From Acidilobaceae archaeon (lineage in GTDB: Archaea > Thermoproteota > Thermoprotei_A > Sulfolobales > Acidilobaceae): a DNA stretch of 40,081 bases. Location: positions 1-40,081 of the forward strand of contig JALWOJ010000200.1 of assembly GCA_026995555.1 (NCBI GenBank), read 5' to 3'. The notes under the pieces are model-generated. The model did not search any database and was not told the origin of the DNA. It saw only the letters and a program-made list of their open reading frames with translations. This document shows, piece by piece, positions 20,801 through 30,148 of the stretch (position 1 is its first letter; every line of letters begins with the position of its first letter). A program made the position numbers and the translations under genes.

Positions 20801-22016
20801 TCAGGGAGAATTTACAGTCAAGGTAAAGGTTGAAAAGATTGAGGAAAAGGAGGATATCCTGAATCCGCCACCGCCATATACAACAGACGATCTGATAGCG
20901 GATGCTAACAGGTTCTTGGGCCTAGGAGCTCCAGAAACCATGGCTTTGGCTCAAAACCTTTTCGAATGGGGTCTAATTACTTACCACAGAACGGACTCGA
21001 CCAGGGTGAGCGATAGAGGCATTCAGGTTGCAAGGGAGTGGATGGAGCAGAAGTTTAAGGAAAAGGCCAAGGAGCTTTTCAAGCCAAGAACTTGGGGCAA
21101 AGGAGGGGCTCACGAGGCAATAAGGCCCGTAAGGCCTTTGGATGCAGAAACCCTTTCAAGACTCATAGAGGAGGGACTCATAGAAATTCCGGGAGAACTC
21201 ACTAGAAGGCACTTAGCGCTTTATGACCTCATATTTAGAAGGTTCATGGCAAGCCAGATGAGAGAGGCCAAGGTTTTAAAGGCCACTTATAGGGTAAGCA
21301 TTGAGCCCTACAGCCAGAACCTAGTAGTCTTAGAGATAAAGGATCGGATAGTGTCTGTAGGCTCAGGATCTAAGGAGGGTGAGGAAATCGACGTTGAGGC
21401 CGGATTTCTTAACGTTTGGGATCGGTTCTTCAGGGTAGAGGAGCCCGTTCCTGAAGGTGTATTTGAGGCAAAGGTAACATTTAGAAAAGTTAGTAAAAGG
21501 CCGCTGTTCACTCAGGGAGAGATCGTCGAAGAAATGAAGAAGAGGGGAATAGGAAGGCCAAGTACATATGCAAAGATAATAGACACCCTGTTTAAGAGGG
21601 CTTATATCGCTAAGATCAAGGTCGAGAGAAGGCAAGAGAGAGTCGTTGCAACTTCTAGAGGAAAAGCTGTCTATAGGTATCTAACTGACTACCTGAAAAA
21701 TGCCGATAAAAGCGTTTATGGAGATCTTGCTGAGAAGCTAAGAAGAATACCTACTTTGGTGTCTGAGGAAAGAACTAGAATTCTCGAAGAGGCCATGGAT
21801 GACATTGAGGAAGGTAAGAAGACAAGAATTTCTGTGCTTAACGAGATTTATAACGAGATAGCGGAGTTAGCCGATGCTGTAATTGAGGCAATCGAGAACG
21901 TCAGCAAGGGCGAGCTTAAGGCTCCCGAAAAAGAGCTCCTTGCCAGATTCAGGGAGTGCATAAAGGGATTCCTTGAGAGGGAAGGAGGTGATAACAAAAG
22001 ATGGACGTCAGGCTAG
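17895..22016 (+). CDS. rgy: Reverse gyrase (helicase plus topoisomerase IA)
   Basis: N-terminal CPNCGG...CEKC, Walker A APTGVGKTT, LLVVESPNKARTIANFFG, second zinc finger CLICGHQFTADTDRCPRCGS, GLITYHRTDSTRVS active-site tyrosine motif. 1373 aa, TTG start. Confidence 0.96.
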   Translation: MSIKIKLEESWGRGSYRLACPNCGGTITEDRLAKGLPCEKCLARPPENPTIETIYEALKREGKLKESYKKLYELEVTFKDFVSFFEKLVGSRPWGAQRAWMKRLVRGDSFSIIAPTGVGKTTFGLIAALFYACKKGSKSYIVLPTTTLVVQAYDKIEAFKDAGGKECSEVRVLAVHSKMGAKARREAMERIRSGDFDVLISTSAFMRKNADVLNKANFKFVFADDVDAVLRSGKSVDAILKVVGFSDEDIEKGLMLLKILREQASLVASLQRASGERKEKLKARLVDLEIKARELRREISKKREKVARLVVSSATGRPRGARVRLFRTLLNFEAGGRSDIGLRNVIDTYIKPKDSIEDEVVKLVKKLKEGILIFVPIDVGIEGAERLAERLKEEGINAEAYHSKKPINILEEFSKGKIPVLVGVANYYGTLVRGLDLPRIVKYAIFAGVPRHKFGMDIGEPHPARLLRLLSLLSELDIKEIADEARVHLANMRKLLRRLSPAALQVIAEKVLEGEVEGAGSPARVVWEAYNFLRNALSDKEVWDKLSKREDVAVVEESGKLYVLIPDPATYVQASGRTSRLYAGGITKGLSIVVVDDERVFKGLVERVRWITEAKWVPLEDLNLDDVIKEIEEDRKKVGRILSGKFEEKDLVKTALLVVESPNKARTIANFFGQPSIRILPGGLRAFEVATGDYILTIAASGGHVYDLVEDEIKDSDVPESMKPYVKKKVFGVIVLDKDGERTYHPVYTSIKRCLICGHQFTADTDRCPRCGSTLIKNSRDTVEDLRRLAWEADIVLIGTDPDTEGEKIGWDIALLLRPYSKSIMRLEFHEVTRRAIREALRNLRDFNQRLVDAQIVRRIEDRWIGFTLSPWLWCDFWPNYYCRGDIVKVAGRDRERCETSTYFYNLSAGRVQTPTLGWVVERTDEAKKKVYLFTLWIDSARIAFREDDEALVDRSGLKDLKELGGKKAQGEFTVKVKVEKIEEKEDILNPPPPYTTDDLIADANRFLGLGAPETMALAQNLFEWGLITYHRTDSTRVSDRGIQVAREWMEQKFKEKAKELFKPRTWGKGGAHEAIRPVRPLDAETLSRLIEEGLIEIPGELTRRHLALYDLIFRRFMASQMREAKVLKATYRVSIEPYSQNLVVLEIKDRIVSVGSGSKEGEEIDVEAGFLNVWDRFFRVEEPVPEGVFEAKVTFRKVSKRPLFTQGEIVEEMKKRGIGRPSTYAKIIDTLFKRAYIAKIKVERRQERVVATSRGKAVYRYLTDYLKNADKSVYGDLAEKLRRIPTLVSEERTRILEEAMDDIEEGKKTRISVLNEIYNEIAELADAVIEAIENVSKGELKAPEKELLARFRECIKGFLEREGGDNKRWTSG

Positions 22017-22921
22017 CAATAGTGCACACAAGGTTAAGGCTTGGTTATAGAAGAGTTAACATGAGAAAGCTCAACAAGGCGTTCATGGAGGCAAGGGACG
22101 TCAAGGGAGCTGAGATAGTTCTATTGCCCGCATATCCCCTTCTCGGTCCTGTTATTGGCTATTATCCTGAACAAAAGGCTAGGCATTACTTAAGATCCTT
22201 TGCCGAGAGGCTCAGCGGCCCTAGAGAATCACATACTATTTCCGTTCTCTCAAGGTTGGCCAGCAGTTACGGCGTTGAAGTTATAGGTGGCCCTATAATT
22301 GAGAGGGCAGGTCCTAGACTTTACTTAACCGCATTTCACATAGATAGCAATGGTATTCTTAGAGGGAAATATAGGAAGATAATGGTAACTAAGGCTGAAA
22401 AAGATTTAGGCATAAGCTCTGGGAAAACAGCTACTGTTTTTGAAACTGAGAGTGGGCTGAGGGTTGGCATATTTCTTGATGAAGATCTTCTAAGTCCGGA
22501 AGTGTTTAGATACATGCAGTTCGACGATCCCATGATCATGGTAGGGACAATGCTACCATACGAATCCGATTACATAAAGTCTGAGTTCTTGAGAGGTCTC
22601 GAAAGTGTGAAGACCATGAACATCGATGCAGTCAAATCTCTTCTTTGGTCCAGGGCACTTGAATCTGGTCTTCCCATAGTTCTTGTAGGCGGTGCCGTGG
22701 AGTCCCCAACTTTTGGAGTCGATGTGGCTTTCATGCCATCAATCATTACAGATCCTGAAATAGGAATTACGGATAAGTTGATAAAGGGATATGATGATCT
22801 TGATGAAGTTTTCATTGTTGAAGTTGATCCTAGGGTAAGTAGGGCTAAGAGATGTGAGGGTTCCTGCATGAATATCTTTAAAAGCTTATGTTTAAGGGAG
22901 CTCAGAAGGAAGAAGAGTTAA
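22001..22921 (+). CDS. Carbon-nitrogen hydrolase (nitrilase)-fold protein, probably catalytically inactive
   Basis: Nitrilase-like segments AEIVLLPAYPLLG, GKYRKIM, RVGIFLDEDLLSPEV; only the Lys of the Glu-Lys-Cys triad appears retained. Overlaps reverse gyrase by 16 nt. Confidence 0.65.
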   Translation: MDVRLAIVHTRLRLGYRRVNMRKLNKAFMEARDVKGAEIVLLPAYPLLGPVIGYYPEQKARHYLRSFAERLSGPRESHTISVLSRLASSYGVEVIGGPIIERAGPRLYLTAFHIDSNGILRGKYRKIMVTKAEKDLGISSGKTATVFETESGLRVGIFLDEDLLSPEVFRYMQFDDPMIMVGTMLPYESDYIKSEFLRGLESVKTMNIDAVKSLLWSRALESGLPIVLVGGAVESPTFGVDVAFMPSIITDPEIGITDKLIKGYDDLDEVFIVEVDPRVSRAKRCEGSCMNIFKSLCLRELRRKKS

Positions 22922-22930
22922 AAAAGGAAA

Positions 22931-23878
22931 TTAGGCCACAGGTCCTATTACCTCTTTGCCAACGATCTTGTTTATTCTCTCAACCTCTTGATCAACAAGC
23001 TTCTGGATCTTCTCTATCTCCTCTTCTGTTAGATGTCTAAACCTTCCCTGAGGCTTGAGGTACTCCTTGACGGGCTTCCTCTTCTTAACGGGATATGTAA
23101 CCCTGAAAGTCCCATGATCTATTTCGTAGAGGATCCACATGCCCGTCTCAACGGCAAGTCTAGCAAGCTTAATTCCAAGTGAGGGATCGAAACGCCAGCC
23201 CGTCGTACAAGGTATGAGTACGTGTACAAAGGTAGGTCCCTCTTCTAGGTAGTCGAGAGCCTTCTTGAACTTGTTTGCAAGATCTATAGGATATGCAGGA
23301 CTTGCGGTTGCAACGTATGGAACCCTATGGGCCGCAACTATGGCATCTATGTCCTTCTTAGGCCTCCACTCACCTCTCCATACCTTTCCAGCAGGAGTTG
23401 TCGTGGTCCAAGCTCCATATGGGGTGGCACCACTTCTCTGAATTCCTGTGTTCATGTAAGCCTCGTTGTCATAGAGCACGTACATGACCTTATGTCCTCT
23501 TTCCAGCATTCCGCTAAGAGCTTGAAGACCTATGTCTACAGTACCTCCATCACCGCCTATGGCTATGACCTTAATGTCCTTATTTAGCATCCCCTTCTTC
23601 TTCAACATCTTTATTGCGGCCTCAACTCCGGAGGCGACAGCTCCAGCGTTTTCGAAGGCGACGTGTATCCAGGGGTTTCTCCAGCTCGTATATGGATATG
23701 GGGTTGAGGAGACCTCCAGACAACCAGTAGCATTGACTATTATTGCGTCCTTCCCGGCTATTTTTGTCAAAAGTCTCATTACTGGGCCTATGGTACAGCC
23801 AGCACATAGTCTATGACCACTTACAAACCTCTCCTCCCTAGGGAAGTCAAAGAGACTTCTATAGAGCTTCGTGCTCAT
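22931..23878 (-). CDS. porB: Pyruvate/2-oxoacid:ferredoxin oxidoreductase beta subunit
   Basis: [40 protein letters not shown] (TPP motif). Confidence 0.88.
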   Translation of the reverse strand: MSTKLYRSLFDFPREERFVSGHRLCAGCTIGPVMRLLTKIAGKDAIIVNATGCLEVSSTPYPYTSWRNPWIHVAFENAGAVASGVEAAIKMLKKKGMLNKDIKVIAIGGDGGTVDIGLQALSGMLERGHKVMYVLYDNEAYMNTGIQRSGATPYGAWTTTTPAGKVWRGEWRPKKDIDAIVAAHRVPYVATASPAYPIDLANKFKKALDYLEEGPTFVHVLIPCTTGWRFDPSLGIKLARLAVETGMWILYEIDHGTFRVTYPVKKRKPVKEYLKPQGRFRHLTEEEIEKIQKLVDQEVERINKIVGKEVIGPVA

Positions 23879-25086
23879 AATCTCACCCCATAGAATATGG
23901 TTCTATCATACTTCTTTGTTCTGGACTCCCAAGCAAGCTTAACCAGATTTTCAAAGTCAGAATCTATCATCCTTCTCTGTCCTATCCCGGCAACAACGCT
24001 CGTCAGGTTCAGCTTTAGGTCCTCCTTCACTATCAACGATGAGAACTCCATGGCTAAGGGGCCCTGAAGAGGAGCTCCATAGCTAATGGCCCTATCTATA
24101 ACCAGAACCGCATCAACCTTATCTAAGATGTTCTTGAAGTCCTCCACCGGGAAGGGTCTGTAAAGCCTCAGCCTGAGAAGTCCAACCTTATATCCCTTCT
24201 CCCACATTTTAGGCAAGATGGTCTTCAGCGTCGCAGCGTAACTGGTTTTTGCAACAATAAGGGCCTCTGCATCGTCGCACATGAAGCACTCATAGATTCC
24301 ATATCCCCTTCCAAAGGTTTTCCTGAACTCCTCATCTATCTCTCTCGCCTTCTCGAGTGCCCTTTCCATGGCCATAACCTGCTGATACTTTATCTCGTAG
24401 AACCAGTTGGGATCTGCGATGGGACCCATTGTGACGGGGTTATCAGGGTCTAACCTATACGGGAAGGGCCTCTTGGGGGCAAACTTCAGCACCTCGTCTC
24501 TGTCCTCAGTTATGACAGGCTCAATTGTGTGACTCATTACATATCCATCATAAGCTACCATGACAGGTAGGAGTATATCTGGGTCCTCAGCAAGCTTAAA
24601 TGCCTGTATTATGGTGTCATATGCCTCCTGAGCGCTGGAAACGAAGTATATTATCCACCCAGCGTCCCTTGCATTCATGACGTCGCTATGATCGTTCCAG
24701 ATGCTGATAGGGGCTGAGAGGGCCCTCATGGCGACACTCATAACTATGGGCATCCTCATTCCACTTGCTATGTGCAAGATCTCATGCATGAGGGCGAGCC
24801 CTTGACTTGCTGTCGCTGTGAAGGTCCTTGCTCCAGTGGCAGCTGCACCTATAGCCGCTGAAAGGGCGCTGTGCTCGCTTTCAACATGGATCATCTCAGC
24901 ATCAAGCTCACCATTTGCTATGAAGTCAGCTATCTTCTCAACAACTGTAGTTTGAGGAGTTATTGGATAGGCAGAGACTACATCAACATCAAGGTCTTTA
25001 ACAGCATAGGCAACAGCTGAGTTCGTGGACAAGGGCTTAGGTTTCTTAACCTCCTTAGCAACCTCAAGCGAGGCCATAACCCTCAC
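23875..25086 (-). CDS. porA: Pyruvate/2-oxoacid:ferredoxin oxidoreductase alpha subunit
   Basis: [50 protein letters not shown]. Confidence 0.88.
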   Translation of the reverse strand: MRVMASLEVAKEVKKPKPLSTNSAVAYAVKDLDVDVVSAYPITPQTTVVEKIADFIANGELDAEMIHVESEHSALSAAIGAAATGARTFTATASQGLALMHEILHIASGMRMPIVMSVAMRALSAPISIWNDHSDVMNARDAGWIIYFVSSAQEAYDTIIQAFKLAEDPDILLPVMVAYDGYVMSHTIEPVITEDRDEVLKFAPKRPFPYRLDPDNPVTMGPIADPNWFYEIKYQQVMAMERALEKAREIDEEFRKTFGRGYGIYECFMCDDAEALIVAKTSYAATLKTILPKMWEKGYKVGLLRLRLYRPFPVEDFKNILDKVDAVLVIDRAISYGAPLQGPLAMEFSSLIVKEDLKLNLTSVVAGIGQRRMIDSDFENLVKLAWESRTKKYDRTIFYGVRL

Positions 25087-25412
25087 CCCTTCTTCTCATA
25101 CTCAGGAACCATCTGTATAGCATTTACTGGGCACTCCTCCGCGCAGATCCCGCAGCCCTTGCAGTAATCATAGTTTACCTTGTAGCTCACCTTATACTTC
25201 CTTCCCTTCTTAGTTACGTACTCCTCATCAACCTCTAGTATTGCTGCATCAGGGCAGTAAACCCAACAAAGCCTACATCTGACACACTTCTCCTGATCGA
25301 TTACAGGCCTTAATACCCTCCAATCCCCAGTCTTATATTCAAGACTACTTCCAGGCTTAGTTATTATACCCCCTATGACTAACTCTGATGCCCCAGGAAG
25401 CTCAGAGGACAA
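25083..25412 (-). CDS. porD: Pyruvate/2-oxoacid:ferredoxin oxidoreductase delta subunit (2x[4Fe-4S])
   Basis: CVRCRLCWVYCPDAAI and CKGCGICAEECPVNAI. Confidence 0.88.
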   Translation of the reverse strand: MSSELPGASELVIGGIITKPGSSLEYKTGDWRVLRPVIDQEKCVRCRLCWVYCPDAAILEVDEEYVTKKGRKYKVSYKVNYDYCKGCGICAEECPVNAIQMVPEYEKKG

Positions 25413-25436
25413 AACATATCACCTCCCAATCATAAG

Positions 25437-26000
25437 TTACTCAAGATCAATAACCTTAGTATTCTCATAGGCGTCCTTCACAGCAGAGGCGTTAGCCTCT
25501 CCAATCTTTCCGGGGAACCTCTCCTTAACTAGGTTGACAACAGTGTCAAGCTTAACTATGCCAGTGGCCTTTATGAGGGCGCCGAGTATTGCGGTGTTAA
25601 CTATTGGAGCCCTAAGCCACTTTAGTGCTATGGAGGTTGCGTCAACGGTTGCAACCCTCACGCCCTCCTTCAGGTTCAACCTTTTAGCGAGGTCCTTAGG
25701 GTCTTCAGGAGCATTTGCAATAACACAGCCATTCTCCTTAAGCCCCTCAACGTAAGCAGGAGTTATTAGTGAAGGGTCCAATATTATGACAATGTCCGGG
25801 CTAACCACAGGGGTCCTTGCGATCTCAGGCTCATCAGTTATCCTTGTATATGCCCTAACGGGCGCCCCTCTTCTCTCGGCGCCAAACTCTGGAAAAGCTA
25901 GAGCGTTCTTACCCTCTAAGATCGCAGCAGCTGCAACTATCTCGCTTGCTGTCACAGCGCCCTGACCTCCTCTTCCATGCCATCTTATCTCTATTCTCAA
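25437..26000 (-). CDS. porC: Pyruvate/2-oxoacid:ferredoxin oxidoreductase gamma subunit
   Basis: IRWHGRGGQGAVTASEIVAAAAI, FPEFGAERRGAPVRAYTRI. Confidence 0.88.
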   Translation of the reverse strand: MRIEIRWHGRGGQGAVTASEIVAAAAILEGKNALAFPEFGAERRGAPVRAYTRITDEPEIARTPVVSPDIVIILDPSLITPAYVEGLKENGCVIANAPEDPKDLAKRLNLKEGVRVATVDATSIALKWLRAPIVNTAILGALIKATGIVKLDTVVNLVKERFPGKIGEANASAVKDAYENTKVIDLE

Positions 26001-26120
26001 GCTCTCAGCCTCGCCACACTTCTCTCAAGTCTAGCAGTGGAGGTTTATCAAAAATAACTTTATTTTATAAGAAAAACGTATTAAAGAGAACTTTGAAGGA
26101 AGCTTATTGAGGGAGCTAAG

Positions 26121-26495
26121 TTGGAGAACATAGAGAAGGCGATCTCAGTCAAGGTATCAAGCCTCGAGGATCTAGCCCGCCTCGCCTCGACCCTTGCCTC
26201 AAGGCTCATAGTCATGCCAATATATAGGTTTAAGGACAATGGAAAGGTGTTCTATTTCATTCAAGCATCATATAAAGATTATTATAAGCAATATGGGCTT
26301 CCAGTCCTCTATTACTACTCGAGACCTGAGGAGAATGACGTTGATGATTCTAAGGCTAAGTATGTTGTTGCAAAGACTGATGAGACGGGGGAGAGGGTCG
26401 AGATAACAGACAAGGTGAGGCCTGGCTATACAGCAATACCCATAGTTAACTTAGCGGAGAGGCCTATCTTCTTCTCAGAGGAGAAAGGTGCCTGA
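26121..26495 (+). CDS. Hypothetical protein, 124 aa
   Basis: Intact ORF (TTG start) with GAGGGAG upstream; overlaps the following Nudix ORF. No motif recognised. Confidence 0.7.
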   Translation: MENIEKAISVKVSSLEDLARLASTLASRLIVMPIYRFKDNGKVFYFIQASYKDYYKQYGLPVLYYYSRPEENDVDDSKAKYVVAKTDETGERVEITDKVRPGYTAIPIVNLAERPIFFSEEKGA

Positions 26496-26964
26496 TATGA
26501 GAAGAAGATTTCCAATAATAACTAGGTCGAGATGCATTATTGTTAACGGCGAAAAAATTTTGGTTCAGAAGGATGAGGAGGGCATATACGGCCTTCCTGG
26601 AGGCAGGCTGGAGTTTGATGAAACGTTACCTTTGTGTGTTGTCAGGGAGCTGAGGGAGGAGGCAGGGATAGAGGTAGATCCCCAGAGGCTTGTCTACATA
26701 GTTGAGTACAGGGGGGTGAAGAAGGGCAAGTATAAGCATGAGATACTCTATTTTTTTAAGTGTAACTATAGGGGGGATGTGAAGTCAAAAAGTAAGGCAT
26801 TAAGCTTTGAGTGGAGGGATCCTTCTGACCTGCTCAAGGAGCCCTTCTGGCCAGAGCCATTGGCTGAAATGCTGGTAAAGGATTATCCTGAATTTAAAAG
26901 GGTAAGGTTCATTGTTTATGTCGAGGGGAAGCTAAGCTATCTGAACACCTTTGAGTTAAAGTAA
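26488..26964 (+). CDS. Nudix hydrolase family protein
   Basis: Nudix box GRLEFDETLPLCVVRELREEAGI. GTG start or ATG at 26497. Confidence 0.88.
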   Translation: MPDMRRRFPIITRSRCIIVNGEKILVQKDEEGIYGLPGGRLEFDETLPLCVVRELREEAGIEVDPQRLVYIVEYRGVKKGKYKHEILYFFKCNYRGDVKSKSKALSFEWRDPSDLLKEPFWPEPLAEMLVKDYPEFKRVRFIVYVEGKLSYLNTFELK

Positions 26965-27005
26965 AAGTAACACTTGGGTTCTACATCAGTATTATCTCGT
27001 AAAGG

Positions 27006-27017
27006 TATATATAAAAA
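27006..27017 (+). promoter_or_regulatory. Putative TATA box of the pilin gene
   Basis: TATATATAAAAA about 45 nt upstream of the pilin start; GGGGTGAG at 27049-27056. Confidence 0.6.
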
Positions 27018-27059
27018 CCTTAGTGGCAATCATAATAACGGAGCTATAGGGGTGAGTAG

Positions 27060-27488
27060 TTGGTGAGAAATAGAAGAGGACTCTCACCTGTAGTCTCGGT
27101 CCTTTTGCTAATATTGATAGCTGTTGCGGCAGCAGTAATCATATATGCATGGTTTAGCGGTGCAGCGAGTAAGAACCCTACTAACGTTCCACAGCTATAT
27201 GAGAGGATAAGCATTGATGCAGTTAAAGTAAATAGCACAGGTACATATGTATTTATCAGAAATATTGGGAGTGTTAGTGCAACAATAGAATCAGCATACC
27301 TAATTAATGCAACAACTAATAGCGTTATTTGCTCAGCTTCTTCAGGTCAGACAATAGGTCCTGGGAGTTCCCTAGTAATAGCTCTTACATCTTGTAATAG
27401 TACAAATTTGCCTCCAGGAACATACGTTGCGAAGGTGGTCACTAAGAGTGGAGTTGAAACAACCTATACGTTCACTTATGCAAAGTAA
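27060..27488 (+). CDS. Archaeal type IV pilin-like protein (class III signal peptide)
   Basis: MVRNRRG|LSPVVSVLLLILIAVAAAVIIYAWFSG: basic leader, Gly before hydrophobic helix; three sequons; two Cys in the head domain. Confidence 0.8.
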   Translation: MVRNRRGLSPVVSVLLLILIAVAAAVIIYAWFSGAASKNPTNVPQLYERISIDAVKVNSTGTYVFIRNIGSVSATIESAYLINATTNSVICSASSGQTIGPGSSLVIALTSCNSTNLPPGTYVAKVVTKSGVETTYTFTYAK

Positions 27489-27499
27489 TGTTCATATCT

Positions 27500-27529
27500 G
27501 TTGAAGAACTCAACACATAACCTTTTTTT
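27500..27529 (+). terminator. Small hairpin plus T-tract after the pilin gene
   Basis: GTTGA-AGAAC-TCAAC (27500-27514) followed by TTTTTTT (27523-27529). Confidence 0.5.
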
Positions 27530-27561
27530 CTTCTGAAAGATAATATTACTCTAATGGGAAG

Positions 27562-29262
27562 GTGCCCTTCTTGCCAAGGTTTTTGATATCCAAAAGAAGG
27601 GATAAAGAAAACGATGGAGGTTATCTAAAGAGCGCAATATCCCGAGCAAATATTAAACTAAACTTCGATACACTTGAATTGATCAAAAACAAAATCGGTA
27701 AAATAAGGCTGAGAGGAGCTCAAAAGGAAGTTCAAACTGCTCAACCTGGCCACGTTAAAGAGAAGATAAGGAGGGTAGGAGCCCAAAACGTTATAGATTT
27801 GTACAGGGTTAACAGGTGGATTTATGCCCTAATCTATTTCGACGAGAAGGGAAGAATTACCTATATGCCCATAGAGCCGTACCTTACTCCAGATCAGAAA
27901 GCTATTTTGGCTGAAGTAAAGGACATAATAGGAAAGGAGCCCATAGGCCTCTTGCCCGAGTACTTCCCTAGCTTTGAGAGGGCGATAAGGTTCTATGCAA
28001 ACTATTTGCTGATCATAGTGAAAAAATATGGAATAAAGGTTCCTGAGGGCGTGTTTGGGATCTCAAAGCTTGCATACTATCTTGCAAGGGACCTTCACGG
28101 TTATGGGGATATAGACCCTCTTGTAAGAGATCCTTGGGTTGAGGACATAGTTGGCGATGGTGGTGGAATTCCTATCTACATATTTCATAGAAAACACGAG
28201 TGGCTAAGGACAACAATAGTTCTTGACGTTGAGGAGATGGAGAAGACCGTTAAGCTTTTAGCATTTAGGGCTAGGAGAAACATAAACGTTGCAACTCCAA
28301 TAGTTGAAGGTAACCTTAAGCCAGAGGGCTTTAGAGTGCATTTAACCTTGGGCGTAGTCTCTGGCAAAGGGAGCACCTTTACAATAAGGAAGTACACAGC
28401 AGAGCCGTTAACGCTTGCGGACCTGGTAAGGTTAAGGAGCATAGACGAGAGGATAGCTGGCTACTTCTGGCTTGCAGTCGATCACATAACAAGCATGCTC
28501 ATAGCAGGCCCTATGGGCTCGGGAAAGACAACCTTGCTCAACGCAATAGCTATGATGATAAAGCCTGAAGCGAAAGTGGTTACGCTTGAGGACACTCCAG
28601 AGCTTAGGCTTCCTCAGGAGAACTGGGTCCCCATGTACACAAGGCCGAGCTTTGAGCCTGGGGTCAAGGACATAGACCTGTTCGAGCTGCTGAAGAGTAG
28701 CTTGAGACAGAGGCCAGAGTACGTTATAGTTGGTGAGATAAGGGGGGCAGAGGCATACACCTTCTTCCAGGCAATAACCATAGGTCACGGAGGCCTTGGA
28801 ACAATTCACGGCGAATCCATAGAGCAGGTGATAAGGAGGCTCCAGACGCCTCCAATGAATGTGCCCAGAGAGCTCATTCCGTTAGTTAGGGTATATGTTA
28901 TGCTGGGGATACTTAAGTCTGGGGAGGGAATAAAGAGGAGGCTCTTGGAGCTGAGGGAGGCCACCGGTTACGACATAAGGAACCAGACCGTGATACTCAA
29001 CGAGCTGTTCAAATACGACCCTGCTGAGGACACGTGGAACCTTATGGGAAGAAGTGCTCTGGTTGAAATGATCTCAGAAAAGACCGGGATGAAGGAATGG
29101 GATGTCAAGGAGGACTGGGCTAGGAGGGCGACAATAATAAAATATCTAGCTTCCAAGAAGGTTAAGTATAGTGAGCTCGCCAGTTACATAAGGAGGTACA
29201 GGTTGAACCCCGAGGCAGTCTACAGGGAGGCAGAGAGCGTGGTTGGCCGTGTCGAAATATGA
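27562..29262 (+). CDS. Type II/IV secretion/pilus assembly ATPase (GspE/TadA-like)
   Basis: Walker A AGPMGSGKTTLL, LEDTPELRLPQ, SLRQRPEYVIVGEIRGAEAYTFFQAITIGHGGLGTIH. Confidence 0.92.
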   Translation: MPFLPRFLISKRRDKENDGGYLKSAISRANIKLNFDTLELIKNKIGKIRLRGAQKEVQTAQPGHVKEKIRRVGAQNVIDLYRVNRWIYALIYFDEKGRITYMPIEPYLTPDQKAILAEVKDIIGKEPIGLLPEYFPSFERAIRFYANYLLIIVKKYGIKVPEGVFGISKLAYYLARDLHGYGDIDPLVRDPWVEDIVGDGGGIPIYIFHRKHEWLRTTIVLDVEEMEKTVKLLAFRARRNINVATPIVEGNLKPEGFRVHLTLGVVSGKGSTFTIRKYTAEPLTLADLVRLRSIDERIAGYFWLAVDHITSMLIAGPMGSGKTTLLNAIAMMIKPEAKVVTLEDTPELRLPQENWVPMYTRPSFEPGVKDIDLFELLKSSLRQRPEYVIVGEIRGAEAYTFFQAITIGHGGLGTIHGESIEQVIRRLQTPPMNVPRELIPLVRVYVMLGILKSGEGIKRRLLELREATGYDIRNQTVILNELFKYDPAEDTWNLMGRSALVEMISEKTGMKEWDVKEDWARRATIIKYLASKKVKYSELASYIRRYRLNPEAVYREAESVVGRVEI

Positions 29263-30148
29263 TAAAGAAGATCCTCTAATACCTCATGTAGAGCTCCCCG
29301 GGCTAACATCTGCATACAAGACAGTTAGGCTTCTGGGCCTTAAGAGATTAGCTGATAGGTTCGCAAGAACCCTTACACCTTATGTCATAGGCTCTGGAAT
29401 GAAGGTCTCTCCTAGGGGTTATGCGTCGTTAGTAGTTCTTTCGGCTTTGGTATCCCCTCTAATATTCTTTGTCATAGGCTATGTTGTTAAAGGAATAATA
29501 TTGGCAATTCCTATGGCCATGGCCTCAGCAATAATACCTGGCACCGTGTATCTTTATCCATTAATGAAGTTCAGAAGCAGGGGGGATATGCTAGACGTCA
29601 AAATACTTAACCTGGAGGCGGCCCTCGCAACATCCTTAATATCATCTGCCTCCCATGAGGAGGCCTTTCTAAATCTCTTGCCTCTCTCCGATGTCTTAGG
29701 CTTTGATGTTGAACTGAGAGAAATAGCTAAGGGTCTAATTCATGAAAGGCTCCCCCTTACGGATGCCCTAATTAGGGCATCTCAGATAACGCCTTCAAGA
29801 ACAGCGGCCCTTCTATTCGAGGGGCTTAAAGGAATAATTGACTCTGGAGCTGGCGTCCTGGAATACATATATTGGATGGCCTCCTCGAGCTACAACGACG
29901 TTGAAGCTAAGTATAGGGCTGCTTTTAACTCCCTTTCAGTGCTAATGGAAACCTACATGGCAGTGGCAGTTCTAATGCCGATAGTAGTTATTGCGGCCCT
30001 AATAACACTCTTTGGCATGGGGAACTTCTTTCCGATAACAGTAAATCCGAGATATTTGACTTCATTAGTCTCATTCTTCCTGACGCCACTCTCAGCTATA
30101 GGTATCTTAATAATTGCAGACTCCATAGTCTCGAGGCTGAGACCTTGA
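29243..30148 (+). CDS. Type II secretion F-domain (TadC/FlaJ-like) platform protein, first
   Basis: T2SSF-like helical region (EAALATSLISSASHEEAFLNLLPLS...) and hydrophobic segments; TTG start overlapping the ATPase gene. Confidence 0.75.
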   Translation: MAVSKYDKEDPLIPHVELPGLTSAYKTVRLLGLKRLADRFARTLTPYVIGSGMKVSPRGYASLVVLSALVSPLIFFVIGYVVKGIILAIPMAMASAIIPGTVYLYPLMKFRSRGDMLDVKILNLEAALATSLISSASHEEAFLNLLPLSDVLGFDVELREIAKGLIHERLPLTDALIRASQITPSRTAALLFEGLKGIIDSGAGVLEYIYWMASSSYNDVEAKYRAAFNSLSVLMETYMAVAVLMPIVVIAALITLFGMGNFFPITVNPRYLTSLVSFFLTPLSAIGILIIADSIVSRLRP

